Of a stretch of 64,000 nucleotides of DNA, positions 16,749 through 25,451 are shown in pieces. The notes beneath the pieces are model-generated. The model had not been told where the DNA came from. It was given only the letters and a program-made list of their open reading frames with translations, and made no database searches. Numbering within the stretch: the stretch's first letter is position 1; the number at the start of each line of letters is the position of its first letter. The position numbers and the translations under genes were made by a program. The stretch comes from AEGEAN-183 sp045563675 (GTDB lineage Bacteria > Pseudomonadota > Gammaproteobacteria > Magnimaribacterales > Magnimaribacteraceae), in assembly GCA_045563675.1 (NCBI GenBank), contig JBJLIX010000002.1, positions 186,001 to 250,000 on the forward strand, written 5' to 3'.

Positions 16749-17963
16749 ATGAAAGAAAAAATTAATAAAATAATATTAGCTTATTCCGGAGGTTTAGATA
16801 CCTCCGTAATTTTACATTGGTTAAAGAAGGAGTATGGGTGTGAAGTAGTAGCTTTTACTGCTGATCTAGGTCAAGACCTTAATACTGAAGAAGTTAAAAA
16901 GAGATCTGATCAAATAGGTGCTTCTAAAATATACATTGAAGATCTAAAAGAAGAGTTTGTTAAAGACTATGTTTTTCCTATGTTTAGAGCAAACACGCTA
17001 TATGAAGGTGAATATCTATTAGGTACTTCTATAGCTAGACCTTTAATTAGTAAAAGCTTAATAGATTTAGCTAGAAAGGAAAATGCAGATGCTATTTCGC
17101 ATGGTGCTACAGGAAAAGGTAACGACCAAATTAGATTTGAATTAGGCGCATATGCACTTAATCCAGATATCAAGATAATTTCTCCTTGGAGGGAGTGGGG
17201 TTTTAATTCAAGAGCTGATTTATTGAAATATTGTGATAGTAATAATATAAATATAGATGTAAGTAAGGATGACCCTACTTACTCTATTGATGAGAACTTA
17301 TTACATACTTCATATGAAGGAGGAGTTCTAGAAGATCTTTCCAACGAAGCTCCCAAGGATATTTGGAAAAGAACAAAAGATATTGAGGAAACACCTAATA
17401 CTAGAGAAGAAATAACAATTCAATTCTCTAATGGAGATCCAATTTCAATAAATAATAAAGAAATGTCTCCTGCTGATATCTTATCAAGCTTAAATGATAT
17501 TGCAGGTAGTCATGGAATTGGTAGATTAGATTTAGTTGAAAATAGATTTACAGGTATGAAGTCTAGAGGTTGCTATGAATCTCCAGGAGGTACTTTGTTG
17601 CTAAAAGCTCACAGGGCAATTGAGTCTATAACTCTAGATCGAGAAGCTTCACATCTAAAAGATGAGTTAATGCCAAAGTATGCAAGTCTTATTTATCAAG
17701 GTCTATGGTGGAGCCCAGAAAGAGAAGCCCTTCAAGCACTAATTGATAAAACTCAAGAGAGAGTCGAAGGAGAAGTTGGACTTAAGATGTTTAAAGGTAA
17801 TATAACAATTTCTTCTAGAAGCTCAGATATAAGTCTCTACAATCCTGAGATAGTAACCTTCGAAGATGATAACAATTCTTTCAACCAACAAGATGCATCA
17901 GGTTTTATAAAAATAAACTCTATAAGGCTTAAAAACTATAATAAAAAGACACAGGAAGACTAG
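16749..17963 (+). CDS. argG: Argininosuccinate synthase
   Basis: ArgG joins citrulline and aspartate with ATP to argininosuccinate in arginine synthesis. The 404-residue length is usual. The N-terminal PP-loop reads AYSGGLDTSVIL; the aspartate/citrulline site shows SHGATGKGNDQIRFE, and later SIDENLLHTSYEGG and GIGRLDLVENRFTGMKSRGCYE-type segments are typical. It appears to be a single-gene unit with its own promoter box at 16723, and it ends convergent with the next gene, overlapping it by 4 bases. Confidence 0.98.
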   Translation: MKEKINKIILAYSGGLDTSVILHWLKKEYGCEVVAFTADLGQDLNTEEVKKRSDQIGASKIYIEDLKEEFVKDYVFPMFRANTLYEGEYLLGTSIARPLISKSLIDLARKENADAISHGATGKGNDQIRFELGAYALNPDIKIISPWREWGFNSRADLLKYCDSNNINIDVSKDDPTYSIDENLLHTSYEGGVLEDLSNEAPKDIWKRTKDIEETPNTREEITIQFSNGDPISINNKEMSPADILSSLNDIAGSHGIGRLDLVENRFTGMKSRGCYESPGGTLLLKAHRAIESITLDREASHLKDELMPKYASLIYQGLWWSPEREALQALIDKTQERVEGEVGLKMFKGNITISSRSSDISLYNPEIVTFEDDNNSFNQQDASGFIKINSIRLKNYNKKTQED

Positions 17964-19012
17964 TCAACTTTAACTCCTAGTTTTTTATGTAGTTTTGAAT
18001 TAGAGGTGGTGTATCCAAATGGCACCCTTTCTCCAGGAAAACACCTTCGATAGGCGTGCTGTACAGCTAATGTAGTTTCATGAAATCCACAAAGAATTAA
18101 ATCTAGTTTGCCTGGATAATCATTTATATCACCTACAGCAAAAATTCCATCTTCATTTGTTTGATATTTTTCTGTATCAACAGAAACCTTTTTGTCTACG
18201 ATATTCAGACCCCAGTCAGCTATAGGACCTAGTTTTTTGTTTAAACCAAAAAGAAAAAGTATTTCATTACAATCCATGAGTTCAATTTTTTTATTCTCAA
18301 AATTTTTAATAGATACACCAGACACTTTAGAAGAGCCTTGTATACCTTCAATTACATAAGGGGTTTTTAGATTTACGTTACCAGTTTCTACTAGTTCTCT
18401 CATTTGTGTTTCAGTATTAGGTGAACCTCTAAAAGAATCTCGCCTATGAACTAAAGTTAAAGACTTAGTAATATCTGCAAGTTCAATTGTCCAATCAAGA
18501 GCGCTGTCTCCACCTCCAAATATTATTAGGTTTTTATCTTTATATAGTTCCTTTTTCTTTACAGAATAGGCAACTCCTTTACCTAAGTATTTATCTGGAT
18601 CTAGTATATTAGGTGGTCTTCTGGGTTCAAACGAACCTCCTCCTGCAGCAATAAATATATTTTTTGCTATGAATTCTTTTGATTCAGATGTTGTTACTTT
18701 CCATTTTTTTATATCACTTCTACTATCTAGCTGAGATATCTCATCTACTCTTTGATCTAGGTGCAAACCATAATCAAAAGGTTTTATTTGCTCTAGTAAT
18801 GCTTCTATATGTTCTTCTGCGGTTTGATTAGGAACACCTGGAATATCGAATATAGGCTTATCAGGATACAATTCAGAACATTGACCTCCAACTTTATTTA
18901 GGTTATCTATAATTTCACACTTTAAGCCTAACAAGCCAGCTTCAAAGACAGTAAACAAACCAACAGGTCCTGCTCCAATAATTAAAATATCTGTTTCTAT
19001 TTTATTAGCCAT
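17960..19012 (-). CDS. TrxB-like ferredoxin/flavodoxin NADP reductase
   Basis: A 350-residue FAD enzyme. The FAD loop is LIIGAGPVGLFTVFEAG, the NADPH loop GGGDSALDW, and the C-terminal FAD contact is GIFAVGDINDYPGK. It has the VGGQCSELYPDKPIFDIPG segment typical of thioredoxin reductase-like ferredoxin-NADP+ reductases (YumC group) and lacks the redox CxxC of real thioredoxin reductases. Such enzymes exchange electrons between NADPH and ferredoxin or flavodoxin; radical-SAM enzymes such as FbiC need that kind of supply, though no direct link is shown. It starts one base before the split MetRS C-domain stop region, so likely shares its transcript. Confidence 0.86.
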   Translation of the reverse strand: MANKIETDILIIGAGPVGLFTVFEAGLLGLKCEIIDNLNKVGGQCSELYPDKPIFDIPGVPNQTAEEHIEALLEQIKPFDYGLHLDQRVDEISQLDSRSDIKKWKVTTSESKEFIAKNIFIAAGGGSFEPRRPPNILDPDKYLGKGVAYSVKKKELYKDKNLIIFGGGDSALDWTIELADITKSLTLVHRRDSFRGSPNTETQMRELVETGNVNLKTPYVIEGIQGSSKVSGVSIKNFENKKIELMDCNEILFLFGLNKKLGPIADWGLNIVDKKVSVDTEKYQTNEDGIFAVGDINDYPGKLDLILCGFHETTLAVQHAYRRCFPGERVPFGYTTSNSKLHKKLGVKVD

Positions 19013-19013
19013 A

Positions 19014-19346
19014 CTATCTTACTTGCATTCCGGGAATAGCGCCCGAATCAGGCGATACAAGAAAAATTCCTATATCGTCATCACCTGCAGCTAAAATCAT
19101 TCCTTCAGATATTCCAAATCTCATTTTTCTGGGTTTAAGATTGTTAACACAAATTACTAGTTTATCTTTTAAATGATTAGCTTCATAAGAGCCTTTTATT
19201 CCTGCAAAAACTGTTTTAATTCCTAAACTCCCTAAGTCAAGTTTAAGTTGTATTAATTTATCAGCATCTTCAACTTCAAAAACATCAATTATTTTAGCTA
19301 CTCTTAAATCTACTTTTGAAAATTCATCTATATTAATTTCTTCCAT
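19014..19346 (-). CDS. Stand-alone MetRS C-terminal tRNA-binding domain
   Basis: A 110-residue OB-fold tRNA-binding domain (Trbp111/EMAPII type). The segments KVDLRVAKIIDVFEVEDADKL and VFAGIKGSYEANHLKDKLVI, and the end EGMILAAGDD, match the C-terminal domain that in E. coli is fused to methionyl-tRNA synthetase and dimerises it. Here it is a separate gene whose ATG shares one base with the metG stop (TAATG). The pair probably works as a two-subunit MetRS. A sequencing frameshift in a fused gene is the main alternative, but TAATG junctions occur at six other places in this window. Confidence 0.88.
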   Translation of the reverse strand: MEEINIDEFSKVDLRVAKIIDVFEVEDADKLIQLKLDLGSLGIKTVFAGIKGSYEANHLKDKLVICVNNLKPRKMRFGISEGMILAAGDDDIGIFLVSPDSGAIPGMQVR

Positions 19347-21007
19347 TAGTCTTCCTTTGATATTTCTTGTAATTTATCAATTTGTTCTTTTTCAATCCTA
19401 ATTAATAAAGATTGGTATTCAGAAATCTCATGATCTAGTAAGAGGTTGTTTAAATCGTCCCAATTGGGTTGTTTTATATTCAAAAATTTATAGATATTTG
19501 CTGATAAAGAAGGTGTAACTGGATAAAGCATTATTGTTAGAATTCTAAATAAGTTAAGAGCTGTAGTACAAATAGAATGTACAAGATCTTTATTCTTCTC
19601 ATCATTTATTAAAGTCCAAGGTTCCATTTTATCAATGTATTTATTAGCTTTGTCAGCTAATATCATAATATCCCGTATAGCCTTGCTAAACTCTCTGTTT
19701 TCGTAAGCTTTTGCTATTTGTTCTGAACTAACAATAAATTCCTCAATTAACTGTTCATTGTCTAGTTTATTAGATAACTTATTTTTATAGTGTTTTTTAA
19801 TAAATCCAGATGTTCTACTGCCAATATTAATAAATTTCCCTATCACATCTGAATTAACTCGAAGTAAAAAATCATCGAGATTAAGATCTACGTCATCTAC
19901 TCCCGTACTCAGCTTAGCTGCAAAGTAATATCTTAGATACTCTGGATCTAAAACTTTTAGGTAATCATCTGCAAGGATATATGTGCCTCTAGATTTAGAC
20001 ATCTTCTCACCATTTATTGTAAGAAAACCATGAATAAAAACACCACTTGGTTGTCTAAAGCCTGAATTGAGGAGCATAGCGGGGAAGAATAGGGCATGAA
20101 AATACATTATGTCTTTCCCTATAAAATGATATAACTCAGCTGCAGATTTTTCTCCCCAATAAAGATCAAACTCTTCTGATTTACCTTTCGTATCGAGATA
20201 ATTTTTATGACTAGCTAAATACCCTATAGGAGCATCCATCCAAACATAAAAAAACTTATTAGGATAACCGGGTATTTCAAATCCAAAGTAAGGACCATCT
20301 CTGCTTATATCCCAATCTTTAATTTCACCCTTGGTCCATTCTGATAGTTTATTTACTGCTTGTTTAGGAACTTCAGAAGTTTCTAGCCATTCATTAATTG
20401 ATTTTCTTAATTTAGAAAGTTTAAAGAACAAATGAATGCTCTTCCTAATTTCAGGCTTTGAATCTGAAAGGACAGAAACGGGGTTAATTAAATCAATAGC
20501 AGAGTAAGCAGAACTGCATGATTCACAATTATCTCCATATTGCTCTTTAGCATTGCAGCTAGGACATGTTCCCTTAACATACCTATCTGAGAGGAAAAGT
20601 TTTTTTTCAGTATCAAATAATTGTTCTATTTCTTTTTCTTCAATTAAACCTTTTTCTTGTAGGCGACTAAAAATCATTTCAGAGAAGTACTTATTTTCTT
20701 CGCTATGTGTAGTATAAAAGTTGTCATAATTTATATTAAAAGCCTTTAGGTCTTCTATATGACTTTCTTTATAACTCTTTATTAGCTCTTCAGGTTTAAT
20801 GCCTCTTTCTTCAGCTTTTAACATGATCGAAGTACCATGTGCATCTTCACCACAAACATATGTGCAGTTGTTATTAATAAGTTTTTGGAATCTTACCCAG
20901 ATATCAGATTGTATATGCTCTAACATATGCCCAAGGTGTAGCGAGCCATTTGCATATGGCAAAGCATTTGTAACTAAAATATTTCTTTTTAAATTATCTT
21001 TAGGCAT
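19346..21007 (-). CDS. metG: Methionyl-tRNA synthetase, catalytic subunit
   Basis: A 553-residue class I synthetase that charges tRNA-Met. The HIGH signature reads HLGHMLEH and the KMSKS loop KMSKSRG. The zinc-knuckle region CPSCNAKEQYGDNCESC has four cysteines, as in the E. coli-type enzyme. Usual gammaproteobacterial MetG is about 675 residues because of a fused C-terminal OB domain, which here is the next gene. The ATG at 21007 is used rather than a longer non-ATG start. A TATAAT on the minus strand at 21049-21054 may be its -10 box. The divergent metG/mrp arrangement is the same as in E. coli. Confidence 0.97.
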   Translation of the reverse strand: MPKDNLKRNILVTNALPYANGSLHLGHMLEHIQSDIWVRFQKLINNNCTYVCGEDAHGTSIMLKAEERGIKPEELIKSYKESHIEDLKAFNINYDNFYTTHSEENKYFSEMIFSRLQEKGLIEEKEIEQLFDTEKKLFLSDRYVKGTCPSCNAKEQYGDNCESCSSAYSAIDLINPVSVLSDSKPEIRKSIHLFFKLSKLRKSINEWLETSEVPKQAVNKLSEWTKGEIKDWDISRDGPYFGFEIPGYPNKFFYVWMDAPIGYLASHKNYLDTKGKSEEFDLYWGEKSAAELYHFIGKDIMYFHALFFPAMLLNSGFRQPSGVFIHGFLTINGEKMSKSRGTYILADDYLKVLDPEYLRYYFAAKLSTGVDDVDLNLDDFLLRVNSDVIGKFINIGSRTSGFIKKHYKNKLSNKLDNEQLIEEFIVSSEQIAKAYENREFSKAIRDIMILADKANKYIDKMEPWTLINDEKNKDLVHSICTTALNLFRILTIMLYPVTPSLSANIYKFLNIKQPNWDDLNNLLLDHEISEYQSLLIRIEKEQIDKLQEISKED

Positions 21008-21086
21008 TTTTACTGATAGTATCAATGTTTAGAATGTATCAAAGTAGCATTATAACTTACTGAATTTATAGTAACTGTCTATTAGT

Positions 21087-21893
21087 ATGCCAAAAAAAGA
21101 AGCTTCAATAAGAATTCCTGAGTCTATGAGAAAAATTAAGAATATCATAGGTATATTTTCTGCAAAGGGAGGAGTTGGAAAATCAGAGATTTCACTTAAT
21201 ATTGCTTTAAACCTTCAACTAAAAGGTTATAAAGTTGGACTTGTTGACGCTGATATTTACGGTCCTAGTCTTCCAATATTGTTGGAAAGCTCTTCTGATG
21301 AGATAGAAATAAAAGATAAAAATTTATTGAATCCATTAGTAAAGAAAGGAATTAAGTTTATTTCAATGGGGTTAATAGCAAAAAACTCTACACCAGTAAT
21401 ATGGAGAGGACCCATGGTTAGTGGTGCGGTAATGCAATTATTATCTCAAACAAATTGGGGTGAATTAGATTATTTGATTATAGACACTCCTCCAGGTACA
21501 GGTGATATTCAGCTAACTCTTTTACAAAAAATGCCTTTAGATGCAACTATTGTTATTACTACTCCTCAAGAGGTCTCTTTAGCAGACACCAAAAAAGGGG
21601 TGGAGATGATTAAAAAATTAGAAGTTCCTATACTTGGAGTGATTGAAAATATGAGTTTTTTTGAACCAAAAGACTCGGATAAGAAGTATTTTTTATTTGG
21701 GAAGAATGGCGGAAAGAAATTAGCTAAAGAGTGCCAATTAGAATTTTTATCGGAGATACCTTTCTATGAAAAAGATGATTTTTTACTAACTGAAAATAAA
21801 GATCTATTTAATGATTTATGTATCAAAGTAGTAGAGAAGTTAAAAGGCGTAAAGAAAAATTCTGTGCAGACCATACCTCAAACAAATACATGA
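21087..21893 (+). CDS. mrp: Mrp/ApbC-type P-loop iron-sulfur carrier ATPase
   Basis: A 268-residue MinD-family ATPase that carries iron-sulfur clusters to target proteins. The deviant Walker A reads FSAKGGVGKSEIS and the following region VDADIYGPSLP. DTPPGTGDIQLTL is the family signature. The usual C-terminal CxxC cluster motif appears altered: the corresponding place reads MSFFEPKDSDKKYFLFG without the cysteine pair, so cluster binding may differ. The N-terminal MIP18-like domain of E. coli-size Mrp (about 370 residues) is missing. It diverges from metG as in E. coli and its stop overlaps mlaA (ATGA). Confidence 0.92.
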   Translation: MPKKEASIRIPESMRKIKNIIGIFSAKGGVGKSEISLNIALNLQLKGYKVGLVDADIYGPSLPILLESSSDEIEIKDKNLLNPLVKKGIKFISMGLIAKNSTPVIWRGPMVSGAVMQLLSQTNWGELDYLIIDTPPGTGDIQLTLLQKMPLDATIVITTPQEVSLADTKKGVEMIKKLEVPILGVIENMSFFEPKDSDKKYFLFGKNGGKKLAKECQLEFLSEIPFYEKDDFLLTENKDLFNDLCIKVVEKLKGVKKNSVQTIPQTNT

Positions 21894-22600
21894 AAAGAAC
21901 CTTACATATTCTAATATTGTTATCTTTTTCCTTGTCTTTAATGCCTGAAAATGATCCTTTCGAGAATATTAATAGGGTAACTTTAGAAATTAACAAGAAG
22001 TTAGATATTGCAGTTGCCACTCCAGTAGCTAAATTTTATAAAAGAATAACTCCAGATATTCTTGAGATTGGTATTTATAACGCTATATCTAATGTCGATG
22101 ATATAAGTATATCTTTTAATAATATTTTACAAGGGAAGATAAAAGAAGGTCTTTCTGACCTAACTAGATTTACTATAAATTCAACAATAGGTTTAGTTGG
22201 ATTAATTGATGTAGCATCACAAATTGGTCTAAAAAAACATGATGAAGATTTTGGTCAAACACTAGCTGTTTGGGGTATACCACATGGTCCTTACCTTATG
22301 CTGCCAGGATTGGGGCCTAGTAGTCTTAGAGATACAATAAGTATGATCCCAGATTCTTTTTTAAGCCCATCTATATTAATTAATCATGAACCAACAGTTT
22401 ACAGCTTAAAGTTTTTAGATTTGATAGATACAAGGGCTAGATATTTAGGCTTAGAAGATATTGCAATTGGTGATGAATACCTTTTTATTAAAGATGCATA
22501 TTATCAAAATAGATTATTTGAAACTCTGGATGGAGAGATTGATGACGATTTTGAAGACTTTGAAGACTTTGAAAACTTTGAAGACTTTGAGGACTTTTAA
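21890..22600 (+). CDS. mlaA: MlaA/VacJ-like lipid asymmetry protein without lipobox
   Basis: A 236-residue MlaA/VacJ protein. MlaA in the outer membrane removes misplaced phospholipids and passes them to MlaC. Landmarks are DPFENINR, VDDISISFNNILQGK, FTINSTIGLVGLIDVAS, DFGQTLAVWGIPHGPYLMLPGLGPSSLRD and the IKDAYYQNR helix. The N-terminus has a hydrophobic stretch (HILILLSFSLSL) but no cysteine before DPFE, so the lipoprotein processing site of E. coli MlaA is absent. The C-terminus ends in an acidic FED repeat. The ATG at 21890 overlaps the mrp stop; the longer ORF start at 21818 would be inside mrp. Confidence 0.9.
   Translation: MKRTLHILILLSFSLSLMPENDPFENINRVTLEINKKLDIAVATPVAKFYKRITPDILEIGIYNAISNVDDISISFNNILQGKIKEGLSDLTRFTINSTIGLVGLIDVASQIGLKKHDEDFGQTLAVWGIPHGPYLMLPGLGPSSLRDTISMIPDSFLSPSILINHEPTVYSLKFLDLIDTRARYLGLEDIAIGDEYLFIKDAYYQNRLFETLDGEIDDDFEDFEDFENFEDFEDF
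22551..22598 (+). repeat. Five 9-base tandem repeats in the mlaA tail
   Basis: The unit GAAGACTTT (with single changes GAAAACTTT and GAGGACTTT) is repeated five times, encoding FED/FEN units at the extreme C-terminus of MlaA. The repeat keeps frame in steps of three residues, so copy-number changes would only shorten or lengthen the acidic tail. Confidence 0.85.
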
Positions 22601-23061
22601 TGCCTGCTTTCCTTAACTTTTATCTTTTCAGAGATAAAATCCTTATGGCTTACATGAAGTAAATTAGATATTTTTCTGATGAGGTGGTCTTCATATTTGT
22701 CTATTTCATTGTCAGCATAAGCTATTTTCCAAAGACTGTTGATGAGCCTTAATTTATCTTCATATGAACTTTTATCATTAATTAGTCTTGTATGCTCATA
22801 AAGTGAGGTAGATTCCTCTACTATATTTTCAGCTTCTTCTATTAGTTGATTAACATCATTTTCATTAAAATCAAATTTGTTAACTAGAGTAAACTTTAAA
22901 GAATCAACTTCAGTTTCTGAGAAGATTTTGTCTGCAAATGCAGCCTCTATTAATAAAGAAGCACATGCATTCATAATGGAAGTATCATCCTTTGTCGTAG
23001 GATTTTCTTCTGAAGATTTACTACTAAATTGCTTTATATATGATTTTATTTTTTTAAACAA
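22597..23061 (-). CDS. TerB-like (tellurite resistance B fold) protein
   Basis: A 154-residue all-helical protein with two copies of the TerB pattern. ACASLLIEAAFADKIFSETEVDSL and LINSLWKIAYADNEIDKYEDHLI each carry the acidic D-x-x-I/E-x-x-E metal-binding-like turn. Such proteins are widespread and most are not tellurite-resistance factors; they may bind calcium and associate with membranes. It converges with mlaA, with a 4-base overlap, and follows dusA by one base, so it probably shares its transcript. No function can be assigned. Confidence 0.8.
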   Translation of the reverse strand: MFKKIKSYIKQFSSKSSEENPTTKDDTSIMNACASLLIEAAFADKIFSETEVDSLKFTLVNKFDFNENDVNQLIEEAENIVEESTSLYEHTRLINDKSSYEDKLRLINSLWKIAYADNEIDKYEDHLIRKISNLLHVSHKDFISEKIKVKESRH

Positions 23062-23062
23062 A

Positions 23063-24019
23063 TTAACTCAATTGATTGGCTATTTTATAGAGAACCTCAT
23101 TTGGTTTGTCACTTAAGTATATTTTTGCAAGATTGCTTCTTATGTCTTTAGCGAATTTACATCCTTTTGAAAAACCCATTAAGTGTTTGGTTAATAGTTG
23201 AATCTTTTCTCCGGCTTCAACTTCCTTAAGTATATATGGGATTATTTTCATTATAATCTCACCCTTACTTCTACAAACTTTTTCTTGATCATAAATCTTA
23301 TTATCTACTTCATTTAATAGGTAAGGATTATCATAAGCCATTCTACCCACCATCACCCCATCTACATGTTTGAGGTGTTTTAAGCTTTCTTCTATAGACT
23401 TAATTCCTCCATTAAGAATAATTTCAAGATTAAAAAACTTTTCTTTTAATCTATATACTCTTTCATAATCAAGAGGCGGTATGTTTCTATTGTCTTTAGG
23501 ACTTAACCCTCTTAGTAAAGCCTTTCTTGCGTGAACTACCACAGTTTTACATCCAGACTCTTGAATTTGTTCAATAAAGCGATCTAAATCTTGCTCAATA
23601 TCCATTTCATCAACGCCGATTCTGCACTTTATAGTAATAGGTATCTTGACCTTATCAATGCAGGTTTTTATGCAACTAGAAACTAAACTTGGGTTTTTCA
23701 TTAAGACAGCTCCAAATTGTCCTTTTTGAACTTTTGAGCTTGGACATCCAATATTTAAATTAATTTCATCATATCCAAAGGATTCTGCTATTAAAGCAGC
23801 TTCACCTAATTTAGAGGGGTCACTTCCACCTAACTGGATACCTAAAGGGTGTTCGCATTGATTAAATTTTAGAAGCTTTTCCGTATTACCATACAGTATG
23901 GCATTAACATTTATCATCTCGGTATATAGTTGTGCTTCATTTGTTAATGCTCTTAAAAAATACCTCTCATGACGATCAGTAATATCCATCATAGGAGCTA
24001 CACAAAATCTATGATTCAT
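23063..24019 (-). CDS. dusA: tRNA-dihydrouridine(20/20a) synthase
   Basis: A 318-residue FMN enzyme reducing uridine to dihydrouridine in the tRNA D-loop. It starts with CVAPMMDITDRHERYFLRALT, the NLNIGCPSSKVQKGQFGAVLM segment holds the catalytic cysteine, and KCRIGVDEMD and VHARKALLRGLSPKDNR are DusA-type rather than DusB/C. The length is near the usual 330. Its ATG shares one base with the upstream transporter's stop (TAATG). Confidence 0.95.
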   Translation of the reverse strand: MNHRFCVAPMMDITDRHERYFLRALTNEAQLYTEMINVNAILYGNTEKLLKFNQCEHPLGIQLGGSDPSKLGEAALIAESFGYDEINLNIGCPSSKVQKGQFGAVLMKNPSLVSSCIKTCIDKVKIPITIKCRIGVDEMDIEQDLDRFIEQIQESGCKTVVVHARKALLRGLSPKDNRNIPPLDYERVYRLKEKFFNLEIILNGGIKSIEESLKHLKHVDGVMVGRMAYDNPYLLNEVDNKIYDQEKVCRSKGEIIMKIIPYILKEVEAGEKIQLLTKHLMGFSKGCKFAKDIRSNLAKIYLSDKPNEVLYKIANQLS

Positions 24020-25392
24020 TAGAGTGAATCTAGCGAAACTGCGTAATAATCAAAAAATAGATACATGATTATGGTACATATCACTAAAGTTAAAATCATT
24101 ACAGGCAACCCTTTTTTGGCCCATTTAAGAGGTGTTATTGCCATATCAGGATTACCGGTTGTTTTAGCAAGCTTTTCTGAAACAGTAACAATATAAACAT
24201 TTGCTGTTGAACCAATATGCGTCCCATTACCGCCCATACCTACACCTAATGCAAGACACCAGCATAATGCTGCAATATTTACACCAACAGATTCTAATGA
24301 CGCAATTATTGGGATCATAGCCGCTGTAAAAGGAATATTATCTATAGCAGCTGACATAATAGCTGCAACCCACATTAATACTATGCAAGTTATCATGAAG
24401 TTCTCTGCAATGACTTCTCCGGTTAGCGGGTCAATCAAAAAGGGAATAATATATTGTCCAAGATACTCAAGAAATTTACTTCCCTCTACACCGCCAACAA
24501 GCATGAATAACGCTACAAAAAACATTAGCAATGGTATTTCATGAGTCATATTTTTCATTACATCTTCAAATTCAATCTCTTTAGCAAGAATTACTAAAAG
24601 AATTAACCCAGTACCTGCTACCATCCATGGTTCCCATTGTATTGTGTTATGAACCACAAAAAGAATTACCATTAACCCTAAGATTGAAAGAGACTTATTC
24701 CAAAGCCCCTTATCCTTGTAAGGTATTGAGTCTTCAAATTTACCCTCTGGTATAACTGCAAGTTCTTCTTTAAATAGAAACCTCATAAAGAACAGGGTTG
24801 CAATCCAAGCCACAAATACTATTGGAAACATTTTGTAAGCAAACGGCATGAATGCTATGTCAAATGCTGATCCAATCATCAAATTTGGAGGATCACCAAC
24901 TAATGTAGCTACGCCTCCAGTGTCTGATAGTAATGCTGCTGCCATCAGATAAGGAATTGCAGTAACTCTCATTTTTTGACAGATCAATACAATTAGTGGT
25001 CCAAAGATCACAACAGTAGTGACGTTATCTAATAATAAAGATATTACGGTTACAGCTGTTCCAAGTAGCGCAAGAAGCATAAACTGTCTACCTTTGGCTA
25101 TCTTTCCTATATTGGCTGCAAGAACTTCAAAGCCACCTGAATTTACCATAATAGCTACAACAGCCATCATTGAACCAAGAAGGAATACTACATTCCAGTC
25201 TACTGCGTGAAACGCTGCTTCTGGTGAGTAGAAGCCATATGCTTGTCCAACTACGAGCATCACACCAGCACCTAACATTGCTACTTTTACCCGATGAAAT
25301 CCATGTAAAGTTTCTGTAAAAATTAAAATAAAGGTAACAGCTAAAATAATACCCGAAATAAGCATTCCCTGATCTAAAGTAATTAATTCCAT
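24019..25392 (-). CDS. ArsB/NhaD/SLC13-superfamily (ion transporter) permease
   Basis: A 457-residue, roughly 11-helix membrane protein of the ion-transporter superfamily. The paired motifs LLDNVTTVVIFGPLIVLI and IDNIPFTAAMIPIIASL, and the GDPPNLMIGSA and GGNGTHIGSTANV repeats, are typical of the P-protein/ArsB-like branch. Members carry arsenite, dicarboxylates, or exchange sodium for protons (NhaD), and the substrate cannot be read from sequence. It precedes dusA with a TAATG overlap and diverges from nudC. Confidence 0.85.
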   Translation of the reverse strand: MELITLDQGMLISGIILAVTFILIFTETLHGFHRVKVAMLGAGVMLVVGQAYGFYSPEAAFHAVDWNVVFLLGSMMAVVAIMVNSGGFEVLAANIGKIAKGRQFMLLALLGTAVTVISLLLDNVTTVVIFGPLIVLICQKMRVTAIPYLMAAALLSDTGGVATLVGDPPNLMIGSAFDIAFMPFAYKMFPIVFVAWIATLFFMRFLFKEELAVIPEGKFEDSIPYKDKGLWNKSLSILGLMVILFVVHNTIQWEPWMVAGTGLILLVILAKEIEFEDVMKNMTHEIPLLMFFVALFMLVGGVEGSKFLEYLGQYIIPFLIDPLTGEVIAENFMITCIVLMWVAAIMSAAIDNIPFTAAMIPIIASLESVGVNIAALCWCLALGVGMGGNGTHIGSTANVYIVTVSEKLAKTTGNPDMAITPLKWAKKGLPVMILTLVICTIIMYLFFDYYAVSLDSL

Positions 25393-25451
25393 AATTGATG
25401 TATTTTGTTAATAAAGTAAGCTGTGTAAAGATAATAAAAAAATTATTATAA

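Noticed and set aside
17960..19012. Thioredoxin reductase (trxB) annotation
   Set aside because: The fold is TrxB-like, but the redox-active CxxC is absent and the GGQCSELYPDKPIFDIPG segment marks the ferredoxin-NADP reductase branch.
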